Made by a program: the position numbers and the translations under genes. A stretch of DNA of 12,946 nt from Acidobacteriota bacterium (GTDB lineage: Bacteria > Acidobacteriota > Vicinamibacteria > Vicinamibacterales > UBA2999), in contig JACCSI010000574.1 of the NCBI GenBank assembly GCA_013813075.1, positions 1 through 12,946 of the forward strand. The letters run 5' to 3'. Positions 1-7,219 of the stretch are shown here, piece after piece (the first letter of the stretch is position 1; each line of letters starts with the position of its first letter). Under the pieces are notes generated by a model. The model worked only from the letters and a program-made list of their open reading frames with translations, did not search any database and was not told where the DNA came from.

Positions 1-256
1 GCTCGGTGCGGAAATCCGTGATCAAGCGCCGCTCGCCGTTGTCGAGTACCTCAAAGTCATTCGCGTTGAGGCCCTTGACCAAACGGCCCTTCCTGTCGCG
101 CACCGTGGCGGCCACCGTCACAAGCTCCACTCCCGACTTGAAACTCGGAGCGGACGGCTCCTGGACCGGCTTCGGATCCGGCGTCGGTTCTTGAGCCGTT
201 GACAGCGCTGGGGCGAGCACCAGCGAAGCGAGCAGGAGGATGAGGCCCCGTGCCAT
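1..256 (-). CDS. Secreted VWFA-related domain protein, N-terminal fragment (runs off the left edge)
   Basis: The ATG is at 256-254 and 85 codons are visible before the window ends. Residues 1-21 form a signal peptide: a short basic start, a Leu-rich core, and an STA/QEP-like cleavage site near residue 21. A Pro/Glu-rich linker follows to about residue 38. From residue 39 the sequence has the pattern that opens the Acidobacteriota VWFA-related domain (TIGR03436 type): F-x3-VELVTV, then V-x-D-x-x-G-x-LV-x-GL (52-63) and NDFEVLDNGE (66-75). The von Willebrand A fold itself, with any MIDAS residues, lies outside the window. Proteins of this family are exported, and their role is mostly unknown (adhesion or surface binding is presumed from the VWA fold). 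The gene is divergent from the aminotransferase gene at 449. An ATG ten bases upstream is in another frame, so this start is the only sensible one. The family call rests on motif recognition, not alignment. Confidence 0.82.
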   Translation of the reverse strand, partial: MARGLILLLASLVLAPALSTAQEPTPDPKPVQEPSAPSFKSGVELVTVAATVRDRKGRLVKGLNANDFEVLDNGERRLITDFRTE

Positions 257-268
257 ATCCAACTCATT

Positions 269-285
269 AACAAGTCTGGTGCCAA
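269..285 (-). promoter_or_regulatory. Sigma-54-like -24/-12 motif upstream of the VWFA-related gene (tentative)
   Basis: Read on the minus strand, the sequence is TTGGCAC, five bases, then TTGTT. This matches the RpoN consensus TGGCAC-N5-TTGC with correct spacing and one change in the -12 dinucleotide (GT instead of GC). The argument against it is distance: a transcript starting 12 nt after the -12 element would begin only about 2 nt before the ATG and leave almost no leader. It may be a chance match. Confidence 0.2.
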
Positions 286-320
286 TGTCCTAAACTGTTG
301 AACAGAAACTAGTTAGTAGG

Positions 321-368
321 AAAAATTCTCCTCCACGCTCGCGTAATAAGTGCGATTGGTGAATTTTT
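321..368. repeat. Inverted repeat in the divergent spacer (8-bp arms, 32-nt gap)
   Basis: AAAAATTC at 321-328 pairs perfectly with GAATTTTT at 361-368. It lies between divergent promoters, so a regulator operator with spaced half-sites is possible. The low-complexity A/T arms could equally be chance in an AT-rich spacer. The 32-nt gap and weak A/T arms make a stable RNA hairpin or terminator unlikely. Confidence 0.3.
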
Positions 369-448
369 TACACGATGGCCACAGCAGCAAGTCCCCTGCT
401 GCACCAGCTATCCGGCGCTGACGGTAAGGGCGGGGTAACATTTCGGCG

Positions 449-1657
449 ATGTCTGTCGCGACTGCTTCGATTCGCACCGCCCGCCGTGTCGACCGTTTCA
501 CCTATGCCATCCGCAACATCGTCGGCGAGGCCAAGAAGGTCGAAGCCGGCGGCACGCCCGTGCGGTATCTGAACATTGGCGATCCGAATCAATTTGGGTT
601 CACCACGCCGCCGCACTTGATCGCTGCCGTCGAGCGGGCGATGCGCGGCGGACACAACGGCTACACGTCCTCGGCGGGGATTCTCGAAGCGCGCGAAGCG
701 GTCGCCGCAGACTTCAACGACCGCGGTGTGGCGGTCCATCCCGACCGGGTGCTCATCACCTCGGGCACGTCAGAAGGACTCGAGCTCGCGCTCACGGCGC
801 TGGTGGACGACGGCGACGCGGTACTCGTGCCGTCACCGACCTATCCGCTCTACACCGCAGTGCTCGCAAAAATTGGCGCCGTGCCGCAGTATTACCGCAC
901 CGACCACACCAATCACTGGCTGCCCGACGTGGCGCATCTGACGAGTCAAATCACCTCGAAGACACGCGTCCTGGTGATCATCGATCCGAACAACCCGACC
1001 GGTGCGATTTATCCAGATGATGTGCGCCGACAGTTGATCGACGTCGCCGAGCAACACGGTCTCGTGATTCTGGCGGACGAGGTCTACGGCGATCTGGCGT
1101 ATGACGGCCCGGTCGCGCCGATGGCCACGCTCAATTCGGACGCCGCGATCATCTCGTATTCGAGTTTGTCAAAAGCGTATCTCGCTCCAGGGTGGCGTGC
1201 GGGCTGGATGGCGATCGGCTCGACGGCTCGGCTCGACGGAGCGCTTGCCGCCATCAAGAAACTGGCGGATGGCCGTTTGTGCAGCCCGGGGCCAATGCAG
1301 TACGCCGTGCCCGCGGCGCTTCGCGGCGACCGCTCCCACCAGGTATCGTTTCGGAACGAGCTGCGCACGCGGGCGCATCTGACCGCCGAGCGCCTGAATG
1401 CGATCGATGGGATGTCGTGCGTGGCGCCGCGCGGCGCCTTCTATGCCATGCCGAAGGTCGAGTTGCCGAGCGGCACGACGGACGCGGACTACGTGCTTGC
1501 GTTGCTTCGCACGACCGGCATTTTGTGTGTGTACGGATCTGGGTTCGGCACGGCGCCCCAAGACGGGTTCTTTCGAGTTGTGTTCCTGGCGTCGCCAGCA
1601 GAACTGAGCGTTATCTACGACGACCTCGCAGCCTTTACCAATGACTACCTCGCTTAA
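449..1657 (+). CDS. PLP-dependent class I/II aminotransferase, AlaA-like (glutamate-pyruvate type)
   Basis: 402 residues, the normal length for a fold-type-I aminotransferase. Expected cofactor residues are present: NNPTG at 181-185, the D-x-x-Y pair at Asp210/Tyr213 that contacts the pyridine ring, and the Schiff-base Lys242 in SLSKAYLAPGWRAGW. Arg250 lies in the same segment, and Arg376 (FFRVVF) fits the substrate carboxylate clamp. A GYTSSAGILEAREAVA-type segment (71-86) lies near the N-terminus. The stretch after the lysine, with its LADGRLCSPGPMQ segment, resembles E. coli AlaA/YfbQ, so alanine formation from glutamate and pyruvate is the favoured reaction. An aspartate or other 2-oxo acid preference cannot be excluded. 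The ATG at 449 is the only start after an in-frame stop at 425. It has only a distant G-rich stretch (432-435) as a possible ribosome site. This is the first gene of the overlapping run, and its last 17 nt overlap the next gene. Confidence 0.85.
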   Translation: MSVATASIRTARRVDRFTYAIRNIVGEAKKVEAGGTPVRYLNIGDPNQFGFTTPPHLIAAVERAMRGGHNGYTSSAGILEAREAVAADFNDRGVAVHPDRVLITSGTSEGLELALTALVDDGDAVLVPSPTYPLYTAVLAKIGAVPQYYRTDHTNHWLPDVAHLTSQITSKTRVLVIIDPNNPTGAIYPDDVRRQLIDVAEQHGLVILADEVYGDLAYDGPVAPMATLNSDAAIISYSSLSKAYLAPGWRAGWMAIGSTARLDGALAAIKKLADGRLCSPGPMQYAVPAALRGDRSHQVSFRNELRTRAHLTAERLNAIDGMSCVAPRGAFYAMPKVELPSGTTDADYVLALLRTTGILCVYGSGFGTAPQDGFFRVVFLASPAELSVIYDDLAAFTNDYLA

Positions 1658-2735
1658 TCTGCCGGCCAACACAGGCACGTCGCCCGGCGTGCGCGAGCCG
1701 CGCGAGCCAAACGACCCGCGCCGGATGATCGTGTTCGCGGTGCTGGTCTCGGTCGCGGCGCTGCTCTCTGTGTGGATGGCCTATACCGTCCGCAGCACAC
1801 TGATCACGCTGTACATCAGCGCCCTGTTTGCGATGGGTATCTCGCCGCTCGTGCGCATGCTCGAACGCCAGCGGGTCATCCCGATTGGGACGCGCCTGCC
1901 GCGCTGGCTCGCGATCTTGCTGATTTACGCAACCATCATCGGCGCCGTGGTGGGCGTCGGCATGATGGTCGTCCCGCCGCTCATCGAACAGGGCGAAGAG
2001 CTGTGGCGAAACCTGCCCCAGAAGATCGCGCAGGGACAAGCCTTCCTGATGCGCATCGGCCTTCTGCGCCAGCCAATCACGCTTGGCGAGGCGGTACAGC
2101 AGGCGCCGTCCGCCGGCGGAGCGAATGCGTTCAACACGATCTTCAACACGCTCAGGAACGTGGCCGGGGGGATCTTCGGCATCCTCACCATCCTGCTGTT
2201 GACGTTTTACATGCTGGTCGAATCGCGCGAGATGTTCTCGTTTTTCGTGCGGCTCTTCCCTGCGCGTCAGCGGCCGCGCGTGGCCAGCATCAGCCAGACC
2301 GTGACCCAGAAAGTGAGTGCGTGGCTCGGCGGGCAACTCGTGCTGTCGCTCATCATCGGCGTCACCTCCGCGATCGGGTTGTGGGCGATGGGCGTGCCGT
2401 ATTTCTATGTGCTCGCGCTGATCTCTGCGATCGGCGAGATGATCCCGATGGTCGGGCCAATCCTCGCCGCGATTCCCGCGATACTCGTCGCCGCAACGGT
2501 GTCCCCGGGCCTGGCCCTCGGCGTCGCTGTGTTTTTCCTCGTGCAGCAGCAGGTGGAAAACACCATTCTGGTACCCAAAATCATGGGACGCCAAGTCGGC
2601 CTGAATGCGGTGACGGTGATCGTCGCCCTCGGTATCGGCAGCCAGCTCCTGGGCGTGGTCGGTGCCATTCTCTCCGTCCCCACCGCGGCCATCGTCCAGG
2701 TGTTATTTGAAGAGCTCGTCGCCCGCGACGAATAA
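1641..2735 (+). CDS. AI-2E transporter family (PerM/UPF0118) membrane protein
   Basis: 364 residues, typical for the family. A Pro/Arg-rich cytoplasmic tail (1-28) is followed by two adjacent membrane helices (about 29-50 and 52-70), a third at about 88-112, a long amphipathic region (about 113-170), and further helices near 175-193, 228-250, 252-298 and 318-352. The C-terminal half carries the family hallmarks: an IGEMIPMVGPILAAIPA-like helix and a QQQVENTILVPKIMG segment, followed by a Gly-rich helix ending in VPTAA. Family members include E. coli TqsA (implicated in AI-2 export), YdiK and PerM, and some relatives act as ion antiporters. The substrate here cannot be predicted, and no luxS is visible. 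The ATG lies inside the aminotransferase gene (17-nt overlap) without a clear Shine-Dalgarno sequence, which suggests translational coupling. Confidence 0.88.
   Translation: MTTSLNLPANTGTSPGVREPREPNDPRRMIVFAVLVSVAALLSVWMAYTVRSTLITLYISALFAMGISPLVRMLERQRVIPIGTRLPRWLAILLIYATIIGAVVGVGMMVVPPLIEQGEELWRNLPQKIAQGQAFLMRIGLLRQPITLGEAVQQAPSAGGANAFNTIFNTLRNVAGGIFGILTILLLTFYMLVESREMFSFFVRLFPARQRPRVASISQTVTQKVSAWLGGQLVLSLIIGVTSAIGLWAMGVPYFYVLALISAIGEMIPMVGPILAAIPAILVAATVSPGLALGVAVFFLVQQQVENTILVPKIMGRQVGLNAVTVIVALGIGSQLLGVVGAILSVPTAAIVQVLFEELVARDE
2698..2702 (+). promoter_or_regulatory. Ribosome binding site supporting a TTG start at 2707
   Basis: AGGTG lies 4 nt before TTG 2707 and inside the end of the AI-2E family gene. 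The same AGGTG box sits just before the nuoG start at 10464. The alternative in-frame ATG at 2662 is deep inside the upstream gene, would add a Pro/Ser-rich stretch, and has no comparable box. The next ATG (2797) would cut away most of the first membrane helix. Confidence 0.45.
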
Positions 2736-4737
2736 CGGCGGCTCGAGTCGCATTTCTTTTTTTGCGTTCCTGGCGTTTTTGGGAATCGCAATTGTCATGA
2801 CCTGGCCACTGCCCGTGGACCTGAGTCGCAATGTGCCGGGAGACTTGGGCGATTCCCTCCTGAACATGTGGATTCTCGGCTGGGGCGCCGAGCAGGTGCC
2901 GCGGCTGCTGATCGGACAAATCAGCGCAACCGATTTCTGGAACGCCAACATTTTTCATCCAGAGCCGCTCGGGCTGTCCTTCTCCGAACACCTTTTCGGG
3001 CAGGTGCTTCAGATCCTGCCGGTGTATCACCTGACCGGCAACCTGATCCTCTGTTACAACCTGCTCTTCCTCTCGAGCTTCGCGCTGTCTGGCCTCGCCA
3101 TGTATCTCCTCGTGCGAGACCTCCTTGGCGAAGGTCCAGGCTTCAGCAGGCCGGCGTTCGTCGCCGGCTTGATTTTCGCGTTCGTCCCGTTCCGGCTCGC
3201 ACAACTCGCACACATCCAGTCGCTCAGCTCGCAGTGGATGCCGTTTGCACTTTACGGATTTCGCCGCTTCATCGTCTCGGGCCGTGTCAAGCCGCTCGCA
3301 TGGGGCTCTGCAGCCCTGCTGATGCAGAACTGGTCCTGCGGCTACTACTTGATGTTCTTCGCGCCATTCGTCCCGCTGTTCGTCGCGCACCAGATGGTAA
3401 GCCTCGGGCGTCATCGAGCGCTCTGGATATGGGGCGCGTTTGCGGCGGCCGGCCTCGCCGTCGCCGCGGGGACCTACCCATTTCTGGCGTTGTACCTCGA
3501 GGCGCAGCGCGTGCACGGCTTTGAACGATCGGTTGGCGAGGTGATTCGTTATTCGGCGGACGTTTACAGCTACTTCACCGCGCCTGAGGCGTTGCGCGTG
3601 TGGGGAGGGCTGATGCAGGCGTTTCCCAAACCCGAGGGCGAATTGTTTTTCGGAATCGTGCCGATACTGCTCGTCGCGGTCGCGCTGATCGCGTCGATCA
3701 CGGCACGGCTGACTCAGACTGTGGCGCCCAGGAGAACCCCCGGGCCGGAGTCGTCAATGTCACGCCTGACGCCGTCGTCGGTATTCAAGCCGCACCGTGT
3801 GGTGCTACTCGTCGTCGGCAGTGTGATCGCCGTACAACTGGCCGGCCTCGTCGGCGTGCTGTTGACGGGTGGATTTGTCACCACGGTTGCCGGCATTCCG
3901 ATCCGCGCCACCGACGCGACCCGCATCGTGTCCGGCATTGCGATCGCGTCGGCGATTCTTCTCGCGCTCTCTCCGGCCGCCCGCACACGGACCGGCGCCG
4001 CGTGCAGATCGCCGCTGACGCTGGCCGTCCTGCTGACGATCCTGGCGATGTGGTTGTCACTCGGTCCCGTGCCACAGTCGCATGGCCGGACGTTACAGGG
4101 ACTCGGACTCTATCGCGTGCTCTACGATCATGTGCCGGGGTTCGAAGGGCTGCGAGTCCCTGCCCGCTACGCGATGGTGGCCGCGGTGTTTCTTTCCATC
4201 GCCGCCGGATATGGAGCGGCGGCGGCGCGCAGGACGTCGGTCTGGATTGCCATCTGCGCGGCGGTTCTGATCGAAACCGCTTTTGCACCGATGCCCCTCA
4301 ACCAAACCTGGGGGGACGGCGGCGTGCAGCCACCCGCCCGCGTCGAACCGGCGTCGGACGCACCCGTCGTGTATCAGCACCTGGCCGGGATGCCCAACGC
4401 GACCGTGATCACCGAATTTCCCTTCGGTGACCCGGCGTGGGAAATTCGCTACGTGTACTACGCGACCGTCCACTGGAAGCGACTGGTCAACGGCTATAGC
4501 GGCGGCTTTCCGCAACCCTACAAGGTGCGCGTCGCACTGCTGCAGCGGGTGGCCGAAAATCCTGAGGCGGCCTGGCAGGCGCTGCGTGACACCGGCACCA
4601 CACACATGATTGTGCACGAGGCCGCGTTTCCTCCAGGCGGTGCCGACGTTGTCAAGAAGTGGCTGACCGATCACGCCGCCGTCGAGATCGCGCGCTTCGG
4701 CACGGACGTCCTCTATACTTCCGCTAATGCGTATTGA
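2707..4737 (+). CDS. Large polytopic membrane protein, GT-C glycosyltransferase-like, function unknown
   Basis: 676 residues from the preferred TTG (691 if translation begins at ATG 2662). After a first membrane helix (about 16-33) comes an outside loop with two acidic residues in GDLGDSLLNMWILGW (45-59), then an FWNANIFHPEP segment (78-87). About ten further hydrophobic helices follow. An acidic loop directly after helix 1 in a multi-helix protein is the usual layout of GT-C enzymes, which move sugars from lipid-phosphate donors. That class is inference, as no specific subfamily is recognised. A short hydrophilic Arg/Pro/Ser-rich insert sits at about residues 340-360. VPGFEGLRVPARY marks a late conserved loop. 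The last 120 or so residues look soluble and extracytoplasmic and include EFPFGD, then HWKRLVNGYSGG. Similar tails occur in uncharacterised membrane proteins of Acidobacteriota and Chloroflexota, as far as I recall. The gene overlaps the one before by 29 nt and kbl by 11 nt. Confidence 0.75.
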   Translation: MKSSSPATNNGGSSRISFFAFLAFLGIAIVMTWPLPVDLSRNVPGDLGDSLLNMWILGWGAEQVPRLLIGQISATDFWNANIFHPEPLGLSFSEHLFGQVLQILPVYHLTGNLILCYNLLFLSSFALSGLAMYLLVRDLLGEGPGFSRPAFVAGLIFAFVPFRLAQLAHIQSLSSQWMPFALYGFRRFIVSGRVKPLAWGSAALLMQNWSCGYYLMFFAPFVPLFVAHQMVSLGRHRALWIWGAFAAAGLAVAAGTYPFLALYLEAQRVHGFERSVGEVIRYSADVYSYFTAPEALRVWGGLMQAFPKPEGELFFGIVPILLVAVALIASITARLTQTVAPRRTPGPESSMSRLTPSSVFKPHRVVLLVVGSVIAVQLAGLVGVLLTGGFVTTVAGIPIRATDATRIVSGIAIASAILLALSPAARTRTGAACRSPLTLAVLLTILAMWLSLGPVPQSHGRTLQGLGLYRVLYDHVPGFEGLRVPARYAMVAAVFLSIAAGYGAAAARRTSVWIAICAAVLIETAFAPMPLNQTWGDGGVQPPARVEPASDAPVVYQHLAGMPNATVITEFPFGDPAWEIRYVYYATVHWKRLVNGYSGGFPQPYKVRVALLQRVAENPEAAWQALRDTGTTHMIVHEAAFPPGGADVVKKWLTDHAAVEIARFGTDVLYTSANAY

Positions 4738-5911
4738 TCCGCTGCAATTCCTCACCGACGAACTCGATTCGCTGAAACAACAAGGCCTTTATCGCCCGCT
4801 GCGCGTGCTCGAAAGCGAGCAGAGCGCGCACGCGACGTTCGATCACAAGTCGGTCGTCAACCTCTCGTCGAACAATTACCTCGGACTCACGACCCACCCG
4901 AGGCTGCGCGAGGCGGCGCTCGACGCTGTCAGGATCTACGGCGCCGGGTCCGGATCAGTGCGCACCATCGCCGGCACAATGGAATTGCACATGGAACTCG
5001 AGCGGCGCCTGGCGACCTTCAAGAAGGTCGAAGCGGTCGTGGTGTTCCAGAGCGGCTTCACGGCCAACGCCGGCACCGTATCTGCCATCCTCGGCAAAGA
5101 GGACGTCGTCATCTCGGACGAGCTCAATCACGCCAGCATCATCGACGGCTGCCGCCTGAGCCGCGCCGCGATCAAAGTGTTCCCGCACAAGGACGTCGAT
5201 GCCGCTCGCCGCATCCTCCACGAGCTGCCCGCCGGGCAACGCAAACTGCTGATCACGGACGGGGTGTTCTCGATGGACGGCGATCTTGGGCCCCTGCCGG
5301 GGCTTTGCGAGGTGGCAGAAGAGTTCGGCGCGATCATGATGGTGGACGATGCGCACGCGAGCGGAGTGTTTGGGGCACAGGGACGGGGCACGGTCGATCA
5401 CTTCAAATGCCATGGCCGCGTCGACATCCAGGTCGGCACGTTGTCCAAGGCCGTCGGTGTCCTGGGTGGCTACGTCGCCGGCACTCGCGACTTCATCGAG
5501 TTCCTGCATCACCGCGCGCGTCCGTTCCTGTTCTCCACCTCCCATCCCCCGGCGGTGGCGGCGGCGTGTATCGCGGCACTCGACGTGCTCGAACAGGAGC
5601 CGCAATGGATGGAGCAGTTGTGGGATAACACCCGCTTTTTCAAAGCCGGCTTGCATGCGATGGGGTTCAATACCGGATTGAGCGACAGCCCCATTACCCC
5701 GGTCATTGTCGGCGACGCGCCGCTGGCGGCGCAGATGTCGGACAAGCTGTTTCAGTGCGGCGTCTTCGCCCAGAGCATTGGATTCCCCACCGTTGCCCGC
5801 GGCAAGGCCCGGCTGCGCACCATCGTCACGGCGACGCACTCGCGCGATGACCTGCAGTATGCCCTCGATATGTTCGGGAAAGTCGGCAAGGAACTCGCGG
5901 TAATTACATGA
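4727..5911 (+). CDS. kbl: Glycine C-acetyltransferase (2-amino-3-ketobutyrate CoA ligase)
   Basis: 394 residues, an alpha-oxoamine synthase of PLP fold type I. The enzyme interconverts glycine plus acetyl-CoA and 2-amino-3-ketobutyrate plus CoA, the second step of threonine catabolism through threonine dehydrogenase. Visible features are NLSSNNYLGL (45-54), AGSGSVRTIAGTMELH (73-88), the SDELNHASIIDG stretch with ring-stacking His135 (130-141), VDDAH with Asp207 and His210, and Schiff-base Lys241 in GTLSKAVGVLGGYVAG. A RPFLFST segment and a GFPTVARGKARLR segment follow. The whole sequence closely follows Firmicutes-type Kbl. Paralogues with other acyl-CoA substrates (BioF, 5-aminolevulinate synthase, serine palmitoyltransferase) share these motifs, so BioF-like activity cannot be fully excluded. 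No tdh gene is adjacent. The ATG lies 11 nt inside the preceding gene and has no Shine-Dalgarno box, consistent with coupled translation. Confidence 0.85.
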   Translation: MRIDPLQFLTDELDSLKQQGLYRPLRVLESEQSAHATFDHKSVVNLSSNNYLGLTTHPRLREAALDAVRIYGAGSGSVRTIAGTMELHMELERRLATFKKVEAVVVFQSGFTANAGTVSAILGKEDVVISDELNHASIIDGCRLSRAAIKVFPHKDVDAARRILHELPAGQRKLLITDGVFSMDGDLGPLPGLCEVAEEFGAIMMVDDAHASGVFGAQGRGTVDHFKCHGRVDIQVGTLSKAVGVLGGYVAGTRDFIEFLHHRARPFLFSTSHPPAVAAACIAALDVLEQEPQWMEQLWDNTRFFKAGLHAMGFNTGLSDSPITPVIVGDAPLAAQMSDKLFQCGVFAQSIGFPTVARGKARLRTIVTATHSRDDLQYALDMFGKVGKELAVIT

Positions 5912-5930
5912 CGTATCGATCATCTTAGGC

Positions 5931-7136
5931 ATGTCGTCCAAGCCGCGGGCCTTCTTCGAAACTTACACGAAGGACTTCACCAAAGAGGACCTGGGCAAGC
6001 TGTTCACGTACGAAACGCCCGAGGCGTATCGATTCTTCGCTCGCGGGGTCAATACCGCGGAACTCGAAGGGCTGCCGCGGCACCGCCGTGCGCTCAAGTA
6101 TCTCCAGGGCTTTTTTCTCGCATTCACGATGCGCCTGTCGCCGGCGCGGCGCGTCATTTACGGCCTGGCGCTCACGGCGTGCGTGGTGGGGATGCTGCAG
6201 TTGTTCAACGGGCTCGGCATCATGTCCATGCGCATGCCGTTCCCGCTCAACTTCGTTCGTGTCGGCGTTCCTGGCCCCGTGTTCGCCGACGGTACGGTGT
6301 GGCTCCTCGTCGGCTTTCTGCTGATGAACCTGCTGGTGCTGCTCGAAGTGGCCGACCGGCTCTCGCTGAAGCGCGATCTAGAGGTCGCGCGCGAGATTCA
6401 GCAGGCCATGTTGCCGGACGGCATGTGGTCGGGCCCTGGGGTCGAAGCGTTCGGCCTGACCAGGCCCGCCAACACGGTCGGTGGTGATTTTTACGACATC
6501 CTGCCACAGCAGGATGGGCGGGTCATCGTGGCGCTGGGCGATGTCGCCGGCAAGGCCAGCCCGGCGGCGCTGTTGATGGCGCTGCTGCTGGCAATGATGC
6601 GCACGCTCGTGGACGAAGGGCTGACCGTGGCGGCGCTGGTGACGCGCCTCAACACGCAGGTGGGCAAACACGCTCCACCCTCGCGCTTCATCACGCTGTT
6701 TGTCGCGTCATACGACCCTCCTACCGGCCAGCTCGAATTCGTCAATGCCGGCCAGACGCCTCCGCTCTTGCGGCGTCGCAACGGCACCATTGAGCGGCTG
6801 ACGACGGGCGGGATTGCCCTCGGAATGTTCGAAGGTTCGCGCTACGACGCGGGGGCCGCGCACCTCGAGCCCGGCGACGCCCTGGTGATGTATAGCGATG
6901 GCATTACGGAAGCCGACGACCCCACCGGCGCACCGTTTGACGAGGCCGGTCTGGAGCGAACCCTTGCGTTGTATCCAGGCGCGTTCCCCGAGGCGACGGC
7001 TGCCAGCGTCGGCCAGGCGATTTTTGATGCGGTCGAGCGCCACCGCCGCGATTCGCGGCTCGGCGACGATCTCTCCGTGCTGGTGCTGAGCCGGGTCAGG
7101 AATTCAGTAGCCCGAACCCAACCGGCTGGCGTCTAA
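5931..7136 (+). CDS. Membrane-anchored SpoIIE/RsbU-type PP2C serine phosphatase
   Basis: 401 residues. A cytoplasmic N-terminal region (1-72) is followed by two membrane helices (about 73-95 and 120-142), then a charged amphipathic linker (143-162: ADRLSLKRDLEVAREIQQAM) of the kind that precedes PP2C domains in RsbU-like proteins. The SpoIIE-type PP2C domain fills the rest. Its metal-binding acidic residues are in place: Asp186 (VGGDFYD), Asp204 (GDVAGKA), Asp323 (YSDGITEA) and Asp379/Asp380 (GDDLSVLVL), so it should be an active Mn/Mg-dependent phosphatase. Family members usually dephosphorylate STAS anti-anti-sigma proteins in partner-switching systems. No STAS, HATPase-type anti-sigma or sigma gene lies nearby, so the target is unknown, and there is no obvious sensor domain beyond the membrane part. 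It starts 19 nt after the kbl stop, with AGG of a weak box 4-6 nt before the ATG, and is probably the last gene of the run. Confidence 0.88.
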   Translation: MSSKPRAFFETYTKDFTKEDLGKLFTYETPEAYRFFARGVNTAELEGLPRHRRALKYLQGFFLAFTMRLSPARRVIYGLALTACVVGMLQLFNGLGIMSMRMPFPLNFVRVGVPGPVFADGTVWLLVGFLLMNLLVLLEVADRLSLKRDLEVAREIQQAMLPDGMWSGPGVEAFGLTRPANTVGGDFYDILPQQDGRVIVALGDVAGKASPAALLMALLLAMMRTLVDEGLTVAALVTRLNTQVGKHAPPSRFITLFVASYDPPTGQLEFVNAGQTPPLLRRRNGTIERLTTGGIALGMFEGSRYDAGAAHLEPGDALVMYSDGITEADDPTGAPFDEAGLERTLALYPGAFPEATAASVGQAIFDAVERHRRDSRLGDDLSVLVLSRVRNSVARTQPAGV

Positions 7137-7219
7137 TCGCACTGATCCCGTCACCGTTCGACAACAAGGTTACCGGCCCGGGTAGACCGACCCCCACCGT
7201 GGGTTTCTGATTTGCACTT

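Larger units (their letters stand above)
257..448. other. AT-rich divergent intergenic spacer
   Basis: This 192-nt gap separates two divergent genes and is the longest non-coding stretch in the window. The part from about 257 to 372 is clearly more AT-rich than the surrounding genes. It contains three short symmetric elements: an 11-bp palindrome at 295-305, an 8-bp palindrome at 307-314, and a pair of 8-bp inverted arms at 321-328 and 361-368. It should hold the promoters of both flanking genes, but I found no convincing sigma-70 -35/-10 pair on either strand. The half next to the plus-strand gene (373-448) is GC-rich and shows nothing recognisable. Confidence 0.6.

Noticed and set aside
368..739. 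Open frame of 123 codons on the minus strand opposite the start of the aminotransferase gene
   Set aside because: It is antisense to a clear gene, has an Arg/Asp-rich composition typical of the reverse frame of GC-rich coding DNA, and shows no domain.
1635..2594. Open frame of 319 codons on the minus strand
   Set aside because: It is the antisense shadow of the AI-2E family gene. It is extremely rich in His, Arg, Asp and Gln, has no motif, and the plus-strand gene has unmistakable family features.
7193..7206. Possible terminator after the phosphatase gene (CCCA, CCG loop, TGGG, then TTT)
   Set aside because: The stem is only 4 bp and the T-run is interrupted after three bases. It is too weak to call, although the position is suitable.
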